From positions 1 to 10,079 of the forward strand of contig JBFWSL010000138.1 of NCBI GenBank assembly GCA_050248375.1: a stretch of DNA of 10,079 nucleotides, in the 5' to 3' direction. The notes beneath the pieces were generated by a model. It was not told the origin of the DNA, did no database searches, and saw only the letters and a program-made list of their open reading frames with translations. The DNA is from JAYZVT01 sp050248375 (GTDB lineage: Bacteria > Pseudomonadota > Alphaproteobacteria > Rhizobiales > Methyloligellaceae). Both the position numbers and the translations under genes were made by a program. Each line of letters starts with the position of its first letter. The stretch's first letter is position 1. This document shows positions 6,721 to 10,079 of the stretch, one piece after another.

Positions 6721-6882
6721 ATGCCGATCCAGGTTCTGATGCCCGCCCTTTCGCCCACCATGGAGGAGGGCAAGCTCGCCAAGTGGCTGGTCAAGGAGGG
6801 CGACGACGTCCGCGCCGGCGACGTCATCGCCGAGATCGAGACCGACAAGGCCACCATGGAGGTGGAGGCCGTCGACGAGGGC
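6721..6882 (+). repeat. lipoyl-domain coding repeat, copy 1 (pdhB)
   Basis: These first 54 codons of pdhB align without gaps to the first 54 codons of pdhC at 8171-8332. By my base-by-base count 143 of 162 bases (about 88%) and 49 of 54 residues are identical. The longest exact stretches are 29 bases (6748-6776 with 8198-8226) and 28 bases (6815-6842 with 8265-8292). This is a dispersed direct repeat 1450 bases apart created by a shared protein domain, not a mobile element. Confidence 0.95.
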
Positions 6883-8145
6883 AAGCTCGGACAGATACTC
6901 GTCGCCGAAGGCACGGAAGGCGTTAAGGTGAATACGCCCATCGCCACCATTCTTGCCGAAGGCGAGGACGCGAGCGCTGCGGCTTCCGCGAGCGCTGCAC
7001 CGCCGCCCGCCGCCGAAGAGAAACCGGAGCCCGCTCCTGCGCCGGAAGCGCCAAAGCCCGCGGCCAGGGCCAATGGCGACGCCCGCCACACTCCCGCCCC
7101 CGATCCCATGGACCCGTCCCCCGCAACGGCGGCGGACCCCGACGTGCCGGAAGGCACCGAGATGGCCTCCATGACCGTGCGCGAGGCCTTGCGCGACGCC
7201 ATGGCCGAGGAGATGCGCCGCGACGGCGACGTCTTCGTCATGGGCGAGGAAGTGGCCGAGTATCAGGGCGCCTACAAGGTGACGCAGGGGCTGCTGGACG
7301 AGTTTGGCGCCCGACGCGTCATCGATACGCCCATTACCGAGATCGGCTTCGCGGGGCTGGGTTGCGGCGCGGCCTTCGCCGGGCTCAAGCCCGTCGTGGA
7401 GTTCATGACCTGGAACTTCGCCATGCAGGCCATCGACCACATCATCAACTCCGCCGCCAAGACGCTCTACATGTCCGGCGGCCAGATGCGCTGCCCCATC
7501 GTCTTCCGCGGACCCAACGGCGCTGCCGCCCGCGTCGCCGCGCAGCACAGCCAGTGCTATTCCGCATGGTACGCGCATGTGCCGGGCCTGAAGGTCATCG
7601 CCCCCTACACGGCCGCCGACTTCAAGGGCCTGCTCAAGGCAGCCATCCGGGACCCCAACCCGGTCGTGTTCCTTGAGAACGAAATCCTGTACGGACAGAG
7701 CTTCGACGTGCCCAAGCTCGACGACTGGGTGCTGCCCATCGGCAAGGCCAGAATCGTGCGCGAGGGCAGCGACGTGACCATAGTCTCGTACTCCCGCGCC
7801 ATGGCCTACGCACTGGAAGCGGCCGAGAAGCTGGCCGGGGAGGGTATCTCGGCGGAGGTAATAGACCTGCGCACCCTGCGCCCGCTCGACATGGACACCG
7901 TCATCGCCTCGGTGAAGAAGACCAACCGTATCGTCACCGTCGAGGAAGCCTGGCCGGTCTGCTCCATCGGATCGGAGATCGCCGCGCGCGTCACTGCTCT
8001 CGCCTTCGACCATCTCGACGCGCCGCCGCTCCAGGTCAACGGCGCCGATGTACCCATGCCTTACGCCGCCAACCTTGAGAAACTGGCGCTGCCCAGCGCC
8101 GCCATGGTCGCCGACGCAGCCAAGAAGGTCTGTTACGTCAACTGA
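6721..8145 (+). CDS. pdhB: pyruvate dehydrogenase E1 component, beta subunit with N-terminal lipoyl domain
   Basis: This is the second half of the E1 heterotetramer. The 474 residues fall into three parts. The first is a lipoyl domain at 1-80 with the lipoylated lysine Lys43 in ETDKATME. Next is a flexible Ala/Pro-rich linker at about 82-145. The E1-beta core (about 150-474) contains MGEEVAEYQGAYKVT with the cofactor-activating Glu region at 177-178, TPITEIGFAGLGCGAA, EFMTWNFAMQAIDH and AAQHSQ with the active-site His276. A lipoyl domain on E1-beta is unusual for bacteria as a whole but characteristic of alphaproteobacterial PDH, as in Sinorhizobium and Zymomonas. AAGG at 6708-6711 lies nine bases before the ATG. 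The preceding 49-base gap holds a 10-base GC palindrome (6686-6695) with too little loop for a real hairpin. The first 54 codons nearly duplicate those of pdhC. Confidence 0.97.
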   Translation: MPIQVLMPALSPTMEEGKLAKWLVKEGDDVRAGDVIAEIETDKATMEVEAVDEGKLGQILVAEGTEGVKVNTPIATILAEGEDASAAASASAAPPPAAEEKPEPAPAPEAPKPAARANGDARHTPAPDPMDPSPATAADPDVPEGTEMASMTVREALRDAMAEEMRRDGDVFVMGEEVAEYQGAYKVTQGLLDEFGARRVIDTPITEIGFAGLGCGAAFAGLKPVVEFMTWNFAMQAIDHIINSAAKTLYMSGGQMRCPIVFRGPNGAAARVAAQHSQCYSAWYAHVPGLKVIAPYTAADFKGLLKAAIRDPNPVVFLENEILYGQSFDVPKLDDWVLPIGKARIVREGSDVTIVSYSRAMAYALEAAEKLAGEGISAEVIDLRTLRPLDMDTVIASVKKTNRIVTVEEAWPVCSIGSEIAARVTALAFDHLDAPPLQVNGADVPMPYAANLEKLALPSAAMVADAAKKVCYVN

Positions 8146-8170
8146 TCGTTCCGCGAGCCGAGAAGCCCTC

Positions 8171-8332
8171 ATGCCCATTCCGATACTGATGCCCGCGCTT
8201 TCGCCCACCATGGAGGAGGGCAAGCTGGCCAAGTGGCTGGTGAAGGAGGGGGACAGCGTCGGACCCGGCGACGTCATCGCCGAGATCGAGACAGACAAGG
8301 CGACCATGGAAGTGGAAGCCGTGGACGAGGGC
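8171..8332 (+). repeat. lipoyl-domain coding repeat, copy 2 (pdhC)
   Basis: This is the partner of the pdhB repeat at 6721-6882. Residue differences are confined to positions 4, 5, 29, 31 and 32. Eleven of the 19 base differences are silent third-position changes. The similarity fades after codon 54, where the two linkers begin to diverge. Confidence 0.95.
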
Positions 8333-9544
8333 ACCATCGGAAAACTGCTTATCAGCGAAGGCACCGAGGGCGTGCCGGTCAACAAGCCCATCGCCATGCT
8401 GCTGGAGGAAGGCGAGAGCCCCGATGCGCTGAAAGGTGCGGCTCCCGCGCCGCAAACCCAGGCGCAAAATCCTCCCGAGGCTCCCAAGCCCGCATCTGCT
8501 CCTCAGAAGGCCGAGACTGCACCGGCAGCCCCCAAGCCTTCCGCCCCCGCCGCACCTTCGCCCGCGCCGCAGGCCCCCAGGTCCAACGGGCAGGGCGGCC
8601 GTATCTTGGTCTCGCCGCTGGCCCGCCGCATCGCTGCCGACAGGGGCATCGACCTTTCCGCCATCACCGGCTCCGGACCCCATGGCCGCATCGTCAAGCG
8701 CGACGTGGAGAAGGCGCAGCCCGCCGGTGATACGGCGAAGGCGGCGGAAGCGGCCCCGGTCTCGCGCGGAGAGCTCATGGCGCCGTCAGCCGCCAAGGCG
8801 GTGCCGGCCATGTCCGACGACGCCATCTTCACCCTGTACGAGAAGGGCAGCTACGAGCTCGTGCCCCATGACGGCATGCGCCGGACCATCGCCCAGCGCC
8901 TGACCCAGGCGAAGTCCACCATTCCCCATTTCTACCTGACCATGGACTGCAAGCTGGACGCGCTGCTCGCGGCACGCCAGCGGCTCAACGCGCTCTCCGC
9001 CAAGGAAGGCCCGCGCGCCTTCAAGATTTCGGTCAACGACCTGATCATCAAGGCCATGGCCATGGCGCTGCAGAAGATACCGGCGGCCAACGCCACCAGG
9101 ACGGAGCAGGGCATCCTGCGCCATCGCTCCTCCGACATCGGCGTGGCGGACGCCATCGAGGGCGGCCTTATCACCCCGGTCATCCGCCACGCGGAGGTCA
9201 AGAGCCTGTCGGAAATATCAAACGAGATGAAGGATCTCGCCGAGCGCGCCCGCAAGCGCCGGCTGAAGCCCGAGGAATACCAGGGCGGCACCACCGCGAT
9301 TTCCAACCTGGGCATGTTCGGCGTGAAATCCTTCGATGCCGTCATCAACCCGCCACATGCGACCATCCTGGCGGTCGGTACCGGCGAGAAGCGCCCGATC
9401 GTCGAGGGCGACCAGATCAAGGTCGCCACCGTCATGAGCTGCACGTTGTCCTGCGATCATCGCGTGGTGGACGGCGCGCTCGGCGCGGAGCTGCTCGACG
9501 CCTTCAAGGGCTTCATCGAGGAGCCCGTGACCATGCTGGTCTAG
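8171..9544 (+). CDS. pdhC: pyruvate dehydrogenase E2 component, dihydrolipoamide acetyltransferase
   Basis: This is the core-forming E2 of the complex, which transfers acetyl from its lipoyl arm to CoA. The 457 residues run as follows. A single lipoyl domain at 1-80 has Lys43 in ETDKATME. An Ala/Pro-rich linker follows at 85-140. The E1/E3-binding domain at 144-181 reads VSPLARRIAADRGID then GSGPHGRI. A second linker at 182-228 precedes the catalytic acyltransferase domain from about 230 to the end, starting VPHDGMRRTIAQRL. That domain contains GGLITPVI, TTAISNLGMFG and the catalytic DHRVVDG (His430, Asp434). The frame is open 41 codons upstream, inside pdhB, but the lipoyl start and GAGAAG five bases before fix the ATG at 8171. 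The single lipoyl domain is compensated by the second one on PdhB. It sits 25 bases after pdhB and 36 bases before lpd. Confidence 0.97.
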   Translation: MPIPILMPALSPTMEEGKLAKWLVKEGDSVGPGDVIAEIETDKATMEVEAVDEGTIGKLLISEGTEGVPVNKPIAMLLEEGESPDALKGAAPAPQTQAQNPPEAPKPASAPQKAETAPAAPKPSAPAAPSPAPQAPRSNGQGGRILVSPLARRIAADRGIDLSAITGSGPHGRIVKRDVEKAQPAGDTAKAAEAAPVSRGELMAPSAAKAVPAMSDDAIFTLYEKGSYELVPHDGMRRTIAQRLTQAKSTIPHFYLTMDCKLDALLAARQRLNALSAKEGPRAFKISVNDLIIKAMAMALQKIPAANATRTEQGILRHRSSDIGVADAIEGGLITPVIRHAEVKSLSEISNEMKDLAERARKRRLKPEEYQGGTTAISNLGMFGVKSFDAVINPPHATILAVGTGEKRPIVEGDQIKVATVMSCTLSCDHRVVDGALGAELLDAFKGFIEEPVTMLV

Positions 9545-9580
9545 GCGACCGCAGCCGCCCGAAACCCAACCGGAGCATCC

Positions 9581-10079
9581 ATGGCCGATACATCCTTCGA
9601 TCTCGTGGTTATCGGCGCGGGCCCTGGCGGCTATGTGGCCGCCATCCGCGCCGCGCAGCTCGGCCTGAAGACCGCTGTCATCGAGCGCGAGCATCTGGGC
9701 GGCATCTGCCTCAACTGGGGCTGCATCCCCACCAAGGCGCTGCTGCGCACCTCCGAGGTCTATCATCTGATGCAGCATGCCGCCGATTTCGGCCTGTCCG
9801 CATCGGACATCCGCTTCGATATAGGCAAGGTCGTCGAGCGCAGCCGCAAGGTCGCAGGCAGGCTGTCGGGCGGCGTCGCCTATCTGATGAAGAAGAACAA
9901 GATCGCCGTGATCGACGGCACCGCACGGTTGAAGGGCAAGGGGCAGATCGCCGTCAAGGGCAAGGACGGCCAGCCGCTTCCCGACGTGAGCGCCAAACAC
10001 ATCATCATCGCCACCGGTGCCCGCGCCCGCACGCTGCCGAACCTGCAGCCCGACGGCAAGCTGGTGTGGACCTACAAGG
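9581..10079 (+). CDS. lpd: dihydrolipoamide dehydrogenase (PDH E3), 3' end cut by window edge
   Basis: E3 reoxidises the dihydrolipoyl arms using FAD and passes the electrons to NAD+. The visible 166 codons cover the FAD domain and the beginning of the next region. GAGPGG at 12-17 is the dinucleotide-binding motif, GGICLNWGCIPTK at 40-52 holds the redox-active disulfide Cys43/Cys48, and IIIATGARAR at about 140-149 is the second FAD contact. Family proteins are about 460-470 residues, so nearly two thirds lie beyond the right edge. CGGAG at 9571-9575, five bases before the ATG, is a good ribosome site. The NW between the cysteines (CLNWGC) differs from the CLNVGC form common in many Lpds and is familiar from PDH-associated alphaproteobacterial E3s. 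Position directly after pdhC marks it as the PDH-dedicated copy; a separate 2-oxoglutarate dehydrogenase E3 may exist elsewhere. Confidence 0.95.
   Translation, partial: MADTSFDLVVIGAGPGGYVAAIRAAQLGLKTAVIEREHLGGICLNWGCIPTKALLRTSEVYHLMQHAADFGLSASDIRFDIGKVVERSRKVAGRLSGGVAYLMKKNKIAVIDGTARLKGKGQIAVKGKDGQPLPDVSAKHIIIATGARARTLPNLQPDGKLVWTYK

Noticed and set aside
6595..8487. 630-codon minus-strand open frame across pdhB and the start of pdhC, and a similar 581-codon one at 5496-7241
   Set aside because: Both run opposite well-supported PDH genes, and their Gly/Ala/Ser-rich composition reflects the complementary strand of high-GC codons. The repeated segment they share is the reverse of the two lipoyl domains.
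1..10079. Mobile element, CRISPR, toxin-antitoxin or defence island
   Set aside because: Every coding stretch over 100 codons that makes sense is a housekeeping gene; there are no transposase or integrase motifs, spaced repeats, tRNA attachment sites or compositional breaks that I can see.

Overview
The window is high-GC, densely coding bacterial chromosome and looks like core housekeeping DNA of an alphaproteobacterium. The evidence for that assignment is the order eno / ftsB / pdhA-pdhB-pdhC-lpd, a pyruvate dehydrogenase of the split E1-alpha/E1-beta type whose E1-beta carries its own N-terminal lipoyl domain, and GANTC sites ahead of ftsB (GANTC is the CcrM methylation sequence of that class). 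No genus can be named from the sequence.

Left part, minus strand, read leftward from about 1784: queC (1056-1784), queE (407-1036) and queF (1-387, cut by the window edge). They are separated by two 19-base gaps and form a queuosine-precursor operon. QueE makes 7-carboxy-7-deazaguanine, QueC converts it to preQ0, and QueF reduces preQ0 to preQ1, which Tgt inserts into tRNA. The enzyme feeding QueE (QueD), and Tgt, QueA and QueG/QueH, are not in the window.

Middle part, plus strand: a 100-base divergent spacer (1785-1884) separates queC from eno (1885-3159, enolase). Then comes a CPA1-type K+/H+ antiporter of NhaP2/CvrA architecture (3191-5035) and, after a 76-base spacer with several short palindromes and three clustered GANTC sites, ftsB (5112-5423), a small divisome coiled-coil protein.

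Right part, plus strand: after a 165-base spacer comes the pyruvate dehydrogenase operon: pdhA (5589-6671), pdhB (6721-8145), pdhC (8171-9544) and lpd (9581 to beyond the right edge). With enolase this covers 2-phosphoglycerate to phosphoenolpyruvate and pyruvate to acetyl-CoA.

No stretch over 300 bases lacks a gene. I see no tRNA, rRNA, CRISPR array, insertion sequence, phage gene or defence system, and no broken gene. I did not find a previously undescribed system. The points worth a second look are the GANTC/palindrome cluster before ftsB, the near-duplicate lipoyl domains of pdhB and pdhC, the antiporter between eno and ftsB, the atypical cluster-binding motif of QueE, and some small sequence oddities in enolase.
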